Below, in pieces: positions 34,501 through 47,154 of a stretch of 64,000 nt of DNA (positions within the stretch are counted from its first letter, which is position 1; every line of letters starts with the position of its first letter). A program made the translations under genes and the position numbers. Source of the DNA: Enoplolaimus lenunculus (Eukaryota > Nematoda > Enoplea > Enoplida > Thoracostomopsidae); assembly GCA_030248215.1 (NCBI GenBank), contig JASANG010002607.1, positions 1 through 64,000 of the forward strand, read 5' to 3'. The notes beneath the pieces were generated by a model. The model was not told the origin of the DNA and searched no databases. It saw only the letters and a list, made by a program, of their open reading frames with translations.

Positions 34501-37500
34501 TGCTTAGCTGAGTTGCATTAGATACAGTGTTTTATAACGGAGACATTATACTGGATAGTTTCCAAGAATTCTACGCGAAGCTGTAGATAGTAGGTGAGAA
34601 ATATAATATTATCTAGGTAATAGGTATAGCCAAATCTACTTACTATGGCTTCGTTCCATCATAATCATCTGGAATTGAGTCAATTCCTTCAGATACCTAA
34701 AAATATTAAGCTATTTCAGCCAATAGCCATACATACGAGAAATATCCAACGCCAAAACGAATTTAGCAATCTAACCAACAGTTTTGTTTCGCGGTGGATG
34801 TGGATTCAACAAATGAAATAAAAAAATTCAATTCCAATTTAGACCTGCAAACCAAACCGCCGGTACTTGGTTTTAATCGGAATTCCAATCGGAATCGAGA
34901 TTCCGTTTGCACTCTGCCGTACACAAACATCTGCAGCAGCTCAACTGTTTCCATAATAATCCGTTCGAAAATCACTGATAAACATTTAAAACTGTTACCT
35001 TGCCATTTTTCAGTTAGATACAACTCACGTACCGTAAGCTTAAGTAGTCAATGTTACAAATTTCGAAAACCTAAAAGCGCAAATTCACTTTCCATACTGA
35101 ACTCACCAAATTTTCTGACTGGGCCTGCAAGTCTTGCGCTAATCTGAGCGTCTGCAATGACTCAATTGGCGACCGTCTAGCGATTTCTTCTTGTTGATAG
35201 CTTTCTACAGCAGATAGCAATGGCGTATGTTCTTCCATAGAACGACTATTATCATCAAACTCGGGTACAATTTCGCCTTCTTCAAACCCGTAAAATTCAT
35301 CAGAATCGTTCAGCATTTCAAGGACTTTTGAGTTACATTCTGCCAAATCGACATTTGCGCTATTACCTTCAGTGCCCAACTGCTCCCTGCCGTTGCTCTG
35401 AGTCCGTTCATGCCCCGTAGCATTATCAGTTAACATCGTTTTCGAACTTGAACACTCTTGACTGCTTGTACGAGAAACCATGTGGCCATTATCGTTTAAT
35501 CCTGTCTTAGCATCATTGGTATAGCTATTGTATTTCCCAGCAGGAACTACTTGAGCATCTCCAGACTCATGTGTTACGCAGCCACCCGCTGAAACCCCTA
35601 GTTTTTCACGTTTAGCGTTCATGTCCCAATTAGGATCCATTTTATCCTGACCCTCATCTCTATTTTGCTCCGCTGCTCCTGCAGATACTATACTCTCAGT
35701 CGCCGTAACTTCTACAGGTCCTGAAACTTTCAATTCCCCAATGTCTTCATTTTTGCTGCCCTCATATCCCAACAACAGATTTTTGGTAGTAACAAGACCG
35801 CCATCTTGATCTTCGGCTAACAAATTTTCCGACATTTTGGCATCACTGATTTTCTCTGAAGTTTCGGTTTGCGCTACCTGCTGGTTGATCGTAGTCGCGG
35901 AAGGATCTGCATGTCCGCTAAGAGGTCCAGTGGTATTGCCAGTAGCAATCAACAACTGTTCAAATGAGCCATGTCGCCGTAATTCCCCGTTACCTCCGCC
36001 GAGGCTACAGGTATCAGCCACTGGCGAGACTGGTGGCAAAGTTAAATGAGATGCATACGGTGCACCAGCTTTAATGTCTAGAATGTCGACGCCCGGGTAA
36101 CATATAATCGCCATATACCAATGGTATCTGAAATACAGCGTCATATTCAGTAGTAATACAGACCTCGAAAGCGAAACGAACAAGTATCCAGACACATTTT
36201 TATATACTTTATTGATCAAATACAATATACACCATCAGTGCAAGGTTCAGTTTCATTGTACTTTACAAAAGTGTTCAGGGTTTTGCACAGATGCGGCTTC
36301 CCAGTAAAGTATACGCTGCACATACGTAACTCAAAACTGTAAATCACAGATTGGTGTGCGATTGCAAATAACAATCAGCGCAATAGACAAGCTGAATTTT
36401 AAACAAGCATACCAGTTGCGCAACCGAAAACGTAAGGTAACCAGCACTATATTTATATCTTTGAAATTCAGCAACCAACCCAGTCACTTACTGGTGTAGC
36501 CAAAAATGTCTCTATGCGGTTTACCACCTGCTATTACATATTTTTGTATTTTCGAACACGATCATAGAAGCAAGTGTTTAGAGTAAACCTGATAAGAGTT
36601 CTTGCCTATATAAAATTTCAGAAAAAAATTGGGGGAATGCGGATGCCACCCTATTCAACCTTTCTAAATACGTCCTTGCAGTCGCTGCATATGGTGGTCG
36701 CAGCCATTAGTCATCAACGTACTCACCATATTTTCATACTGCTTACCACACACAGGTGACGAAGGTATATACTACTTACTCATGATTGATCGGAATGACA
36801 ACGAAGTCTTTCGTGAAAATGTCTACGTTTTTGGTCCATTTTTTGACACGAGCATGATTTTTACGAGCGCATCTGCAGATATATTAAAAAATGACAAAAA
36901 TGGTTCACAATACAAGGCTTGAAATTTATATAACACGCTACACATGAGGCCACATTTAAGCACTGTTCTCGGACTAAACTAACTCCAATATGTAACTTTC
37001 GTTAAACATTAAAAACAGACTAAACATTTCGTTCTTAAATGTTTAGATTTTTATAACAACCCGGGAAAAAACTGACATTTTGAAAACTAAAAAGCATGCA
37101 GTACTACAATAACAAAACATACAGCTACATTAAGAGCTACACTTAACCGAGTCATTTTGACAGTGAACTGCGACTAGATTAACACATAACAATTAGCACA
37201 CACACTTTTTTCACAGATCACTTTTATTTTAGAGTTACCTGGTCGTATATTCATCTTCTGCGAAAGCATCTTCGAACGCGAGTTCTGTATCTGTAGGCAT
37301 GTCTTGAGTTAAACGATTCCAAAAAAACGTGTTAAACACGTACACTTTTTCTTGTTGTTCCTTCGTTAATTCTTCGTTGATAAAGTATCTACAAAAACCA
37401 TTTTCGTATAATCACAAGCTGCACATTGACAAAAATAAAATACTGTTCTCTTGCTTCACTACTTGGTTCACTAAGTTGAAGACAATCAGTGGATTATACG

Positions 37501-40500
37501 TAAGCGCAGTGCCTTACCACAGAATGCACCATGTCCCGGCGGCAGCTGTTGGTGACACGCGGCAAATATAGTGTACCCCTAGGCGGCAACAAATAATATC
37601 TTAAGCTTACAAATCCACAATCATAAAAACCACAGTACAGATTTTTTCAGCAATCGAAAAACTTACATAACCCTGCTGTAATAAAACGATTTACACATTT
37701 TCCCAAAATCAGCGCACTGTATGAGAGGATGAATGCGCAAATTACTACTACTGTTTGCAATATGCATTTGTTGTCGCAATTAGCGGTTTTTCACTATAAA
37801 AATTCTGCTACGGAATTCAGGAGACCATTCAGCACTTAATTGTTTTTTGTTAACCTGAGATAAAAATCTATAATCGTATCGTTCAAAAATTCTTCGCTTG
37901 TCAAACAAAACGCGTCTTCGTACGATACAGAAATCCCTCCACTGGCAGGCGGCGGTGGGTAAACAAACAAGCTGAAAAGTGTTGCATGCAGTAATTATAG
38001 CGATTCTTAAGTATGAAAATGTAATACCTTAACTACGTTGGCGTGCATATTCCGATTATCATCATTTATCGCACGGATTTTCTATCAGTTGGCCTCTAGT
38101 TACGTTAGTTTGTACGTCAGCGTAAAAACCCAATACAATTTGCTACTTTTCGGTTCAAGTTTCTCAGCATTTTTAAGTTTCAGTGGTTTAGTTTAGACCA
38201 CAAATTTTGCTAGCGGTGCGAAGTGTTCGTGCTGAAATTGGCTTAAAAATTAAACTTTCCTGGTCAACGCTGTTTTTATGCAAAACCCTAAAATTTACAA
38301 AATAATAAGTGGAAAAGAAATTTAACCAAAATTTAACTAAGAAATGATCGATCTCCAGTTTTTACCATTTGGTCAAATATGAAAATGTGAAGTGGAACGC
38401 GCTGTAAGCGCTACTGTATAAAAGTAAAAAATACACTTACATTCTGAACGTATCTTCGGTTTGTTTGATTTTCTGGTAAAATTCTGGTAAAAATTTCGAA
38501 ATGAAGTCGTCTGTAGTACGTCGTAGTAGTGAGCTAATTTCTGAAACAAAGAGCAAAACTGTTTTAGACGTCAAATTTTAAAAAGTAGTTAATACACGGA
38601 AGTCCGTCACAATATCAGCAACTTTTGTGTAGCGCATGGTGATAAATGCACTAGAAATATTGTCACAAGTTATATTGTGAAGCGGCGCAAGACAATAAAT
38701 GTTTTAACTCATACTGCTTAAATAAATAAACATTTAGCACCTACTACCCTCTCCCTGCTTCAGCAAGCACCCATCCCCGGCTATTCACTTGCTTGCTTGC
38801 AGCAAATACCTGAATGCTTTTGCAGCAGTATTTTAAACAGCTCCAACGCAGCGTCTCGCTTGTGTCGAAAAACAATTGACGGCCGTAAAAGTTCGGGCTG
38901 TCGAACCATCTGTTGCCCCCCTAATTCTGCTCCCGCGGGCGTTGTTGTTGCCGTTGATGCGAAAGCACTGCGTAATTCGTTCAATTTTGCAATGAAGACT
39001 TTAATGCGATTTTTATGATTGGGAGTCAGCTGGTCCGCTTGTACGACAATTGTTAAATACCGAACTGATTCTTCTAAAATACTACTAGTGTGACAGAAAA
39101 ACAAGCACACACGTATTCAATGCTGTACAGTGTATAAGGAACTGATGGAAAAACAATACTGTTCGAACTGTCGATTTTGCCCTAATTTAGCGTTCACTGA
39201 CAACACGTGCTCCAAATTTTGCAATAATGACCTTTTATTTCAATTTACCAAAACTGTGTAATTTTGTAAATGTTTGCCATCGAAAACAATCACAGTTCAT
39301 ACTTCACACAGTATCGTGTCCTCGGCTACTAAGTGGTTGTTATTATTGTTTTCAAAGGTTTAATTCAAACAATTAAAACAATAATGTTTAAAACCAATGA
39401 ACATTGAATTTCAAACCTTTCAATAATTAACTAAGTGTATAACTCGATTGCACTAACCCTCCGAAGCAGGATTATACACACTGCCGTCCGCAGGTAAATT
39501 AAGACTCGGAGTAATTTTCGACGCAGCTTGTTTGCTCAACAACAACCAAACCATATTTAGTGGACCTTCGAAATGATAGTTCAACTGAACAATGTGTCGT
39601 GCCGACATTTTGAAGCTAATCGGTTTCGCTGGAATAGTTATATACGTAAACGCCCAATAAAAAAACCACAAACTATAGCAATACTTATAACAAAAATCCG
39701 AAAGCGTTGTTGCGAATGATAAATTATTCATTGTGGTTGAGTTTTGGTCACATCGCAAATTCGTAGCTTAGCAAAGAATATATCAAAATAGCAACCTTTC
39801 CTTAAATCACATCACAAAACTGCAACTGAATATAAAACCCTGCAAAAAACAACATATTGAACCACTCTAAAAGGTACAGGCTCAGTAAATCAAGACGTGT
39901 AAAAAGAGCAAAATTTCTAACCTCACCATTCCGTAATACCCAAGTTACAAGACCTATCACCGACTTGTGATCATGAATATAGATTACAAAATATCACTTG
40001 AAAAACAGACCCATCTTTCGGTATTATTATAAAACGCAACTCTCTTTCCAAAATACTAGTTACGTCCATGCTTACCATCCCGATCTAACGGCTCCACTTG
40101 AAACACTACTCGGGTATCGTCCATTTGAAACAACTGAACTACGTAAAACATCGATCCAAATGCGACCACAGGAACTGGCAACGTAGTCAAATCCTCATTA
40201 TTGCCAGCAGCTATTCTCTGCTGCGCGGGACCGTCCTGCGGATTAATGCGCTCCGAGCGTTGTTGTTGTCCATGCTGCCTACCGTAAGCAGAATACTCAC
40301 CATGCACTGACGCACAAGAATTAGGATCTTGTAGGGCAAGAGCAATTTCAGGCGGTATTTGCGAGTAATCAGGTTCAGGTTTAAAAAAGTTTAACGCAAG
40401 CGGTGTAGAACACGACGGTGTAGAGGTGGTAGCAACAACGCTACGCAACCTAGAATCGTGAGGTGCGATAGCTGCAGTTTCATTAACAATGACGTGCGGC

Positions 40501-43500
40501 CGATAAACTTCAGTCGTTGTTGGAGTAGGCAGTAACGGTCGAGAACTACGGGAATTACCGAATTCGGTGCGATTTTTTATTGTTTCAGCGCTTGAATTGC
40601 TAATTTCAACCTGCTGTTGAGAACATGTAGTGTAATCAGGACCTACTTCATCAGCCACGGCGGCGACAGTACGCAGACGCTTCGAGACAGACGGGACTAC
40701 AATGATCTTTGGCGTGGATTTTGCCGTCAAAGTTTTCGATGGCAGGCTTGACATAAAGGACGCCATATTTTGCGTCGCTTCACTTTCGAACGTTTTCCTC
40801 TTGCAGCCAACAGTGGCGCTTGTGGCTACATAGCTACTATTGTTATCCACGTTACTATAGCTAGACAGCTGACTAGCCTGACTGCAAACACATCCACTTG
40901 TGCCAGCTTTCGTTGGAAAACATTCAAGGCATCTTGCTGTTGCAGATGTGTACAGAACAGTATCTGGCCCTGAATTCTCACCACTAGTAGTAGCGGTTAA
41001 AATCGGTAAGCTTTCGTTGTCTTTGTCTTCTCTTTGGTTCGAAGATCCCTGTTCATGACTAACGTCACCAACAAAAATATTCGCAGATGAGACAGCGGCG
41101 TTGCTGTTATCGGCTTCTGTGTCCTCGTCAGACGATAATGTAACTTAAAATTATAAATTATCGGATACGTTTCAATATAAAACGACAAATGTTATATTTT
41201 TTTAACCAGTTTAACAAAAAATGCTTCAAGGATTCAAAACGGGTACACATCAAAAACAATCTACCACGCCATTTTAGTCGCAATCTATAATTTAACTCTA
41301 ATTAACACTGATGAAAAAATCAGCTACGAACGTAATTTCACTCGCTGTTTTAAGGAACTGCTCGGCGGCTATAAATGAATTATACCAACTATTATTTACT
41401 GTAGCCATTTGTATGCTTGGGGAAAATTTCTAAGTGAGTGAAGGTTGCCAAATTTACAATACAGCGCCAGTTGTTCTTGCCTATGTTTAGTCATGCCTAA
41501 AATTAAGCACCAGGGTATCATCAAATATCCGGCTCCTGCAAAAAATCGTCATCCTGCTCCGGTTCCGGTATTCTACCTTGCCGAATTTTTTTAAAACTTC
41601 AAAACATTGAAACCATGATATGGATTCACGCCAGCTACCATAGAACTGACTGACGTACTTGTACATATTTTTTCTGTCATACGTCATGTAAATGTTTGCA
41701 TGTGCCCGTGTACGTTCACAATCTTTATTAAGTTACAATAACGATGGAAAAAATAAGTCTATAAGTAAGCCTAACCAATGACCAGTCTTAGTGGGACTAC
41801 ATGTATTGAGCGAAGCTCGAACACACGTAAGCAGTTAAGCTAAAATCCAAATTAGTTATTAACTAACTCTATATTTTAGGGATGTGCCGATACCAAAATT
41901 TTTTGCCGATGCCGATCCCGATGCCGATTCCAACTTTAGTACACCATGTTTAATAAACAAATAGGATACTACATTACGTACATTATTATATGAAGACTTA
42001 AACTTTAACCATCAGAAACGATTATAATTTTAGACGAACGGTTCATTTCAATTAATTTTTTCAAACACAAACGCAAGAAAGATACCAGTTTCCCTGACCG
42101 GACGGACACACTGCTATGTGCCCAGAAATGAAATTGATAGCATTCAAACTGACTGTTATGTGCAATAAGTATCGGCAAAGAATCGGCAATTTTTTTGAAG
42201 TGCCGATGCTGATACTCACGAAAACTGCCGATTATTACCGATGCCGATTAATCGGCACATCCTTAATATATTTATCGGTTTTGGAGGTTTGTGAACAATT
42301 TATTCAGATTCCTCGCACCCAAAAACCCATTATTGCTGAAATTAGATTGCTTGTAACCCTAATAGTTACTGAAATGTTGCAAAAACGCCTAATTTAGGGT
42401 TACCAATTATGCTTATATCCAAATTATCTATTAGCTAACTACTCATTTATCGGTTATAGACGTTTGTAAACAATTTATTCAGATTGCTCGCACCCAAAAA
42501 ACTTCAGTAAACCCAAATTACTATTATTGAAATAATTTAAAAAGTCCTATTTTTGTCTTGTCAATTAAACTAATGCAAATTAGCTATTCGCTAACTATTC
42601 AATTATCGGTTTTGGATGTTTGTAAACTATTTATTCAAATTCCTCGCACCAAAAAGTCCTTTAGTGCTGAAATTATATTGCTTTCAACCTGAACTATTAG
42701 TGAAATATTGTAAAAAGTCCTAATTAAGGCTTATAAACTATGCTCATGTGCAAATTATCTATTAGCTGACTACTCAATTAGCGGTTTTGGAAGTTTTTAA
42801 ACAGTCTATGCAGATTCCTCGCGCCCAAAAACTCTTTTATGTTGAAATTAGTTTCCTTCTAACTGTAATAATTAGTGACATAATGTAGAAAGTCCTAATT
42901 TAGGCTTATATAATTAATTATGCAAATTATAGCCTGTAGCTAGTTAACAGCTTCAAGTTTTAAAACACCAATGCGAGGTTAACATCCCAGAATAATTGCC
43001 TTTCATACAAAAAAGTTTATCAAAATCGGTTCAGCCGTTCCTGAGATTCTTTTCGGACGGACAGACGGACGGACGGACATCCACTTTTCCACCCCAGAGT
43101 ACAAAACATAAAACGTTTCGCGAAACTCCGAGCCTCGCTCAATAATAGCCTTAATCCTAGCCGCCTCATTTTATAGTTATCTAGGGAAAACAGGATGTCC
43201 TTTAAAGTAACGTGGGTCAAACAATATTACAACTGAACGCATCCCTACAAAAACATACAATAATAAGAAAGACTCGTTGTTAAAGTGTTAAAAATGCATT
43301 TTGTTATGTAAACACTTCGGATACCCTAGGCCATTTAAGGTGGGCTTTGGTAACTGGGGGGAAGCTTAAGTAGCGAAACCCCCTGGGGGGAAGCTTAAGT
43401 AGCGAAACCCCAGCTACATACGTATTGCCAGAACTTAACAATGCTATATACTAATTAAACAAAACAGGGAATATATACTTACTTTCTTCAGGTTTTGCCG

Positions 43501-44466
43501 GAGGTTTTCGCACCTTCTCTATACAATTTTTCTCGCAGTCGGTGAATTCATCAGCTGGCATAGTGCTCTTGCTACCAGTTTCCATTGATGTTTGTTGGGA
43601 CAGCTCGCAAGTCCGATACCCTAGCTTGGTGTTAGAATTCTTAGAGCTTGTAGGAGTCCGGCGTTGCTCAGCTTGAGTAAGCATATCGTCAAAGCTACGT
43701 ATCCAAGACAAACATTTATCGTTATCGTCGCTGTTGTAAACTTTGCCAATTTTCGATTTGCCAACCGTAATAGTTCTTGACGGGCGGCACGTCATTTCTT
43801 TGTTTATTGGCTTACGCGACTTCGGTTCAGACGCAGGATGGCGTGGTACAGTAGTAGCGATTGAATCATCCGAGCTCTTATCATTTCGACTTAGCACGTG
43901 GTGCTGCTTCTTATCTGGTAACAACTCACACGGTACGCGATTATCGGGTGACAAAAGTCGTACAGGAACAGGCTGTTTGTTGAAATGCAACGAAGATACC
44001 GAAATAGATTTTATTTTTGGTTTTGGGGGCGGGGGTGGGGGTGGTGGTAACTGAGAATTTTGGTTCTGCCCATCAGTTCCGTCTCGCTTATGTTTGCGTG
44101 GGTCTCCACGACTGGACAAAACCATCTCTTTTGAAACAGACTGTTGTTTTTCGCGATGTTTATCCAGCTCATTTCGTTCCTTCTGTTGCTTCCGCTGTAG
44201 TAGCTCATTGGTTAAACTCTTGATTTTTTCACGATCTTGCGGCTGATGTAGCATTTGTGATTCGTGTTGATGTTTTCGTGACCTCATGTCGCGACGCAGC
44301 TCGAATACTGTTTTTATTGGCGCAGCAGCTATATCTACTTTTTTATTGGCAACGATGGCTGGTTTATTTGCACAGCCGCTGACGATTGGTTTTTCAATAC
44401 TAGCGGCTGATGCTTGGCAAGCGCTAGAACATTGTACACGGTTACTAGCCAACAAACGAGTACAGA
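31584..44466 (-). CDS. SENP6/SENP7-like (Ulp2-type) SUMO protease, 13 exons
   Basis: C48 cysteine protease that trims poly-SUMO chains (family knowledge). Exons: 43483-44466, 40076-41143, 39458-39628, 38810-39073, 38441-38540, 37855-37971, 37239-37388, 36780-36872, 35107-36127, 34644-34696, 32602-32706, 32248-32404, 31584-31763. All phases match; 1486 residues to the stop. The N-terminal half is low complexity, with a polyproline run and [12 protein letters not shown] across the first junction, a likely SUMO-interacting motif. The catalytic domain starts [20 protein letters not shown] and [12 protein letters not shown], then [18 protein letters not shown]. Triad: His in [11 protein letters not shown], Asp in PCIIVFDSL, Cys in [19 protein letters not shown]. 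About 330 acidic, Ser/Thr-rich residues lie between His and Asp; such insertions mark SENP6/7. The first exon begins at an acceptor, so upstream coding or UTR is expected. Confidence 0.92.
33250..33625. repeat. GGATTCGG-rich dispersed element in SENP intron
   Basis: GATTCGGATTCGG and CCGAATC words end at GGTGCCACTCTGG. It is related to 46686-47035, which begins CAGGGTAGCACC. The limits are approximate. Confidence 0.5.
41791..43146. mobile_element. Repeat element with internal ~165-175-bp tandem units
   Basis: The left end is GTGGGACTACATGTATTGAGCG and the right end CTCCGAGCCTCGCTCAAT, with the TGAGCGA words inverted. Between them, units of about 165-175 bp containing TATCGGTTTTGG, TTTATTCAGATT, CGCACCCAAAAA and GCAAATTA words repeat about four times (42270-42960), followed by a GACGGACGGACGGACATCC run. 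Related pieces occur in both palindrome arms (about 1080-1420 and 4870-5230), at 17030-17218 and at 46520-46690. It lies in intron 1-2 of the SENP gene. Confidence 0.65.
41879..42262. mobile_element. MITE with GGGATGTGCCGAT termini, nested in 41791-43146
   Basis: GGGATGTGCCGATACC at left is inverted at right as AATCGGCACATCC. The inside is rich in GATGCCGAT words. It interrupts the older repeat unit, so it inserted later. The outer edges of the 1-6283 palindrome carry a piece of the same family. Confidence 0.75.
43352..43412. repeat. Short tandem duplication (~30 bp, two copies)
   Basis: CTGGGGGGAAGCTTAAGTAG followed by CGAAACCCC occurs twice in succession. Confidence 0.8.
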
Positions 44467-44841
44467 CTGACACAATGCGTTTTTATACATAGCAACACAG
44501 CAGTTATGTATAAATAACTTTTGAGCAATTGCTAAAAACCAACAGCAACCCTAACTACAAAAATCTTTCTGCGTTGGCTCCGGCAGTTGGCGGAGCAGTA
44601 GACACTAGTCAGATACTTAAGTGAAAAGTCAACACAGTAAATTTAGCGCGCTGATTAAGCATTACGCACTTGCTATACGTAATAATATGTTACAAGAGTG
44701 TTAATAATAACTGAGCTTCTCCTAGCACTTATGTTTATCATTTAAGAAAAAACTCGTTGTCAAATATTGCGATTTTGGGCACAAACCCGTCATATTGAAA
44801 CTAAATGTATTCAGAGAAGGTCAGACATACTTACTATTTAC

Positions 44842-45600
44842 CAGGGTTCCAATCGGAAATACATTTTGTCGGAAGCGGAATCGGAATGAAATTTTTTCGA
44901 CGGAACAGGAATCGGAATTTAAGTTTTGGTAATTCTAATAATTATATTAAAAAAAGTAAAGTGTATGACTTTTGACTTTTGTTGCAGTATACCTTTGTAT
45001 TGATCACAGTCAGTAAAAATTGCTTGTATAGCTAACTGCAATAGGATATACTAACGCTGTCAAACTTATGACATTAATGGGTTCTTCGAGCAGCCTGTCT
45101 CAGCTTGGCGTTAATTAGAAATGCAGTTTAGCATTTTAAGCATTTCGAAACTTTTATCTTGAAGTTGGGGTAACAACTTAGTACAGAACTCTCAAAAGAT
45201 ATTTGCCACTGCATTAAGGATACTGTTGAACCAAATATCAGGCTATTTGAAAGTTAGCGGGGCTAACATCACTGCTTGCCGCTGCTATGAAATAGAATTT
45301 TAAGTTTCAATTTGTTATTCGTCTAAAGGTAAAATTTTAAGTTTTCAATTTGAGTCACATTTTGAAATCAGTGGAATAGTTCGCTCTGCTAGATGCTCTT
45401 CAAGCAACAACCGATAATATTTGAAAAAACAAACAGATCAATTGCAAACGAACCAAACTACGGGCAAAATCTAAGTTCAATCACCTTAAGAAATGATAAT
45501 AGAAAAATCATAATTCCAGCATCGGAATAGCAGTCAGTTGGAATCGCAACCCAAATTTTATCGGAGCTTTAGCAGGAATTGGAATTCCTTTGAAACCCTG
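44842..45600. mobile_element. hAT-like element (CAGGGTTCCAA) with perfect 8-bp duplication
   Basis: The ends are CAGGGTTCCAATCGG and CCTTTGAAACCCTG. CTATTTAC flanks both sides (44834-44841 and 45601-45608). It is 759 bp with no transposase frame. Confidence 0.85.
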
Positions 45601-45663
45601 CTATTTACATTTCCCAATGCTCAAATAGCCCATGCTACATAACTCTCAATTGTCTAGTAAACC

Positions 45664-46498
45664 CTGGCTTCTCCACAGCGGGGGGGGGGACCCCAGCACT
45701 TTTAGAAATTTCCATTTTCCCCACGGCGAAAATTTTGCCGCCCCCAGGAAAGGCCCCCCGGCGAATTTTCGGCCACCACCCAGCAAAATGCCCCCCGGCG
45801 AATTTTCGGCCACCACCCAGCAAAATGCCCCCCAGCAAATTTTTCTGCTGGGGGCCCCCAGAACTTTTCTAAGCCAAAAAATTTTCAATGTTAAAACATA
45901 AAGACCTGGACTTTTTTTGAGGCGGACATTCGGCAAAATGTGATTTCATATTACGCTGAGTACTCATAATTTTTTAATAGCGTTACAAATCCCAGTAGTA
46001 ACTAGTACAATTCAATAATGAACTGAAAAAAGCACAATTATATAAAGACCGTTTCAGGGCATACAGCATTCGAAAGTACCTTGCAGCAACAAGTTCAACC
46101 CGCCTGAGCCTTATGATAAACGGAAGCTGTGACTAATATATAAAATATATGTTAATCACAGTTTCAATTATAGATTATCTATATTTTATATAATTGTGCT
46201 TCTTTCAACTTTTGGTAAAGTTGTCAGTAATATTTATTAGTTAAAATTACTGTTATTAGCGTTTGCGGGGAATTTTTGTCATGTTGAGCGATGAGTAACT
46301 TCAGTTGAGTTGGAAACACGATCTAGAATAAAAAAACGGTCCAAAAAGTCGGCTTGCAAAATTTTGAGCCTGCCCCCCAGGACCCCCCAGATCATCTGGG
46401 GGCCCCCCAGGAAAACTGCCCCCCCCCAGCAAAATTAGCTGCCCCCCCCCCCCAGGAAACGCCCCCCGGCGGAAATTTTCAAGCTGTGGAGAAGCCAG
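45664..46498. mobile_element. TIR element with poly-C/poly-G sub-terminal arrays
   Basis: CTGGCTTCTCCACAGC at left and GCTGTGGAGAAGCCAG at right are perfect inverses. AAACC flanks both ends as a possible 5-bp duplication. Inside both ends are CCCCCCAGCAAAAT and CCCCCCGGCGGAAATTTTC words. A partial copy lies at 30421-30838. The proline-rich and glycine-rich ORFs here are products of the C/G runs. Confidence 0.8.
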
Positions 46499-46685
46499 AA
46501 ACCCATACGTATAAGACCAATCGTAGCGGAACTACTTGTATTGAGCGAAGCTTACACATGCTTTTTAATCAGTCTTGTTAAACATTCCACAATATATAAA
46601 GCAAAAACGTTGACTCATTTACTTTCCAGCTAAGCTAATATGCAAATTTGTTATTAACTAATTCCGTATTCATTGATCGGTTTTG

Positions 46686-47035
46686 GATCAGGGTAGCACC
46701 TTACCTACGATTTGACCGAATCTGAATGCGAACCCATTGCTAATTTGGAGAATCCAAATCCGACTCCGAATCTTGCATGTTGCAAATTTTAGTTATATCT
46801 ATACTGGGTTTCAGCATATCACGCAATTCCAGCTGCATAACTTTTAAACGTTAATAATTTCGTGCCAGACCTCAGTTTTAAGATTTGCGACCTGAAACAA
46901 AATTTTTTTTATTTATATAACAAGAGATTTAAAATTTTTTATTGTTGAATACTGCAAAAAAGATATTGCCGTTTGGCTTTTTCACAACCGAATCCGAATC
47001 TGAACCACAAGATTTTGCCTAATCCGAATCCGAAC
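46686..47035. repeat. CAGGGTAGCACC element rich in GAATCCGAATC
   Basis: It starts CAGGGTAGCACC and contains many CCGAATCCGAAT-like words; related to 33250-33625. A clear right terminus is not visible. Confidence 0.5.
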
Positions 47036-47154
47036 CTTTGTTTCCTCGCTTCCAAAACCCTTTAGAACTGAAATTAGGTTGGTTGTGACCACAAGACTCG
47101 TTTAGTCAGTTTAAACCAGCTGAAAACATAAAAGAATAAGTTAAAAATCCATAC

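Noticed and set aside
36128-36225. N-terminal extension of the 384-codon minus-strand frame
   Set aside because: The frame continues upstream past a good AG acceptor at 36128; splicing to exon 36780-36872 restores the conserved SENP block before [11 protein letters not shown], so these codons are intron.
39074-39084. Acceptors closer to the stop-proximal TAG for SENP exon 38810-39073
   Set aside because: Using the acceptor at 39084 or the next one breaks the phase with exon 39458-39628; the one giving 39073 keeps the frame.
45635-45936. Glycine/proline-rich ORFs
   Set aside because: They come from C-runs of a TIR element; no codon structure or homology.
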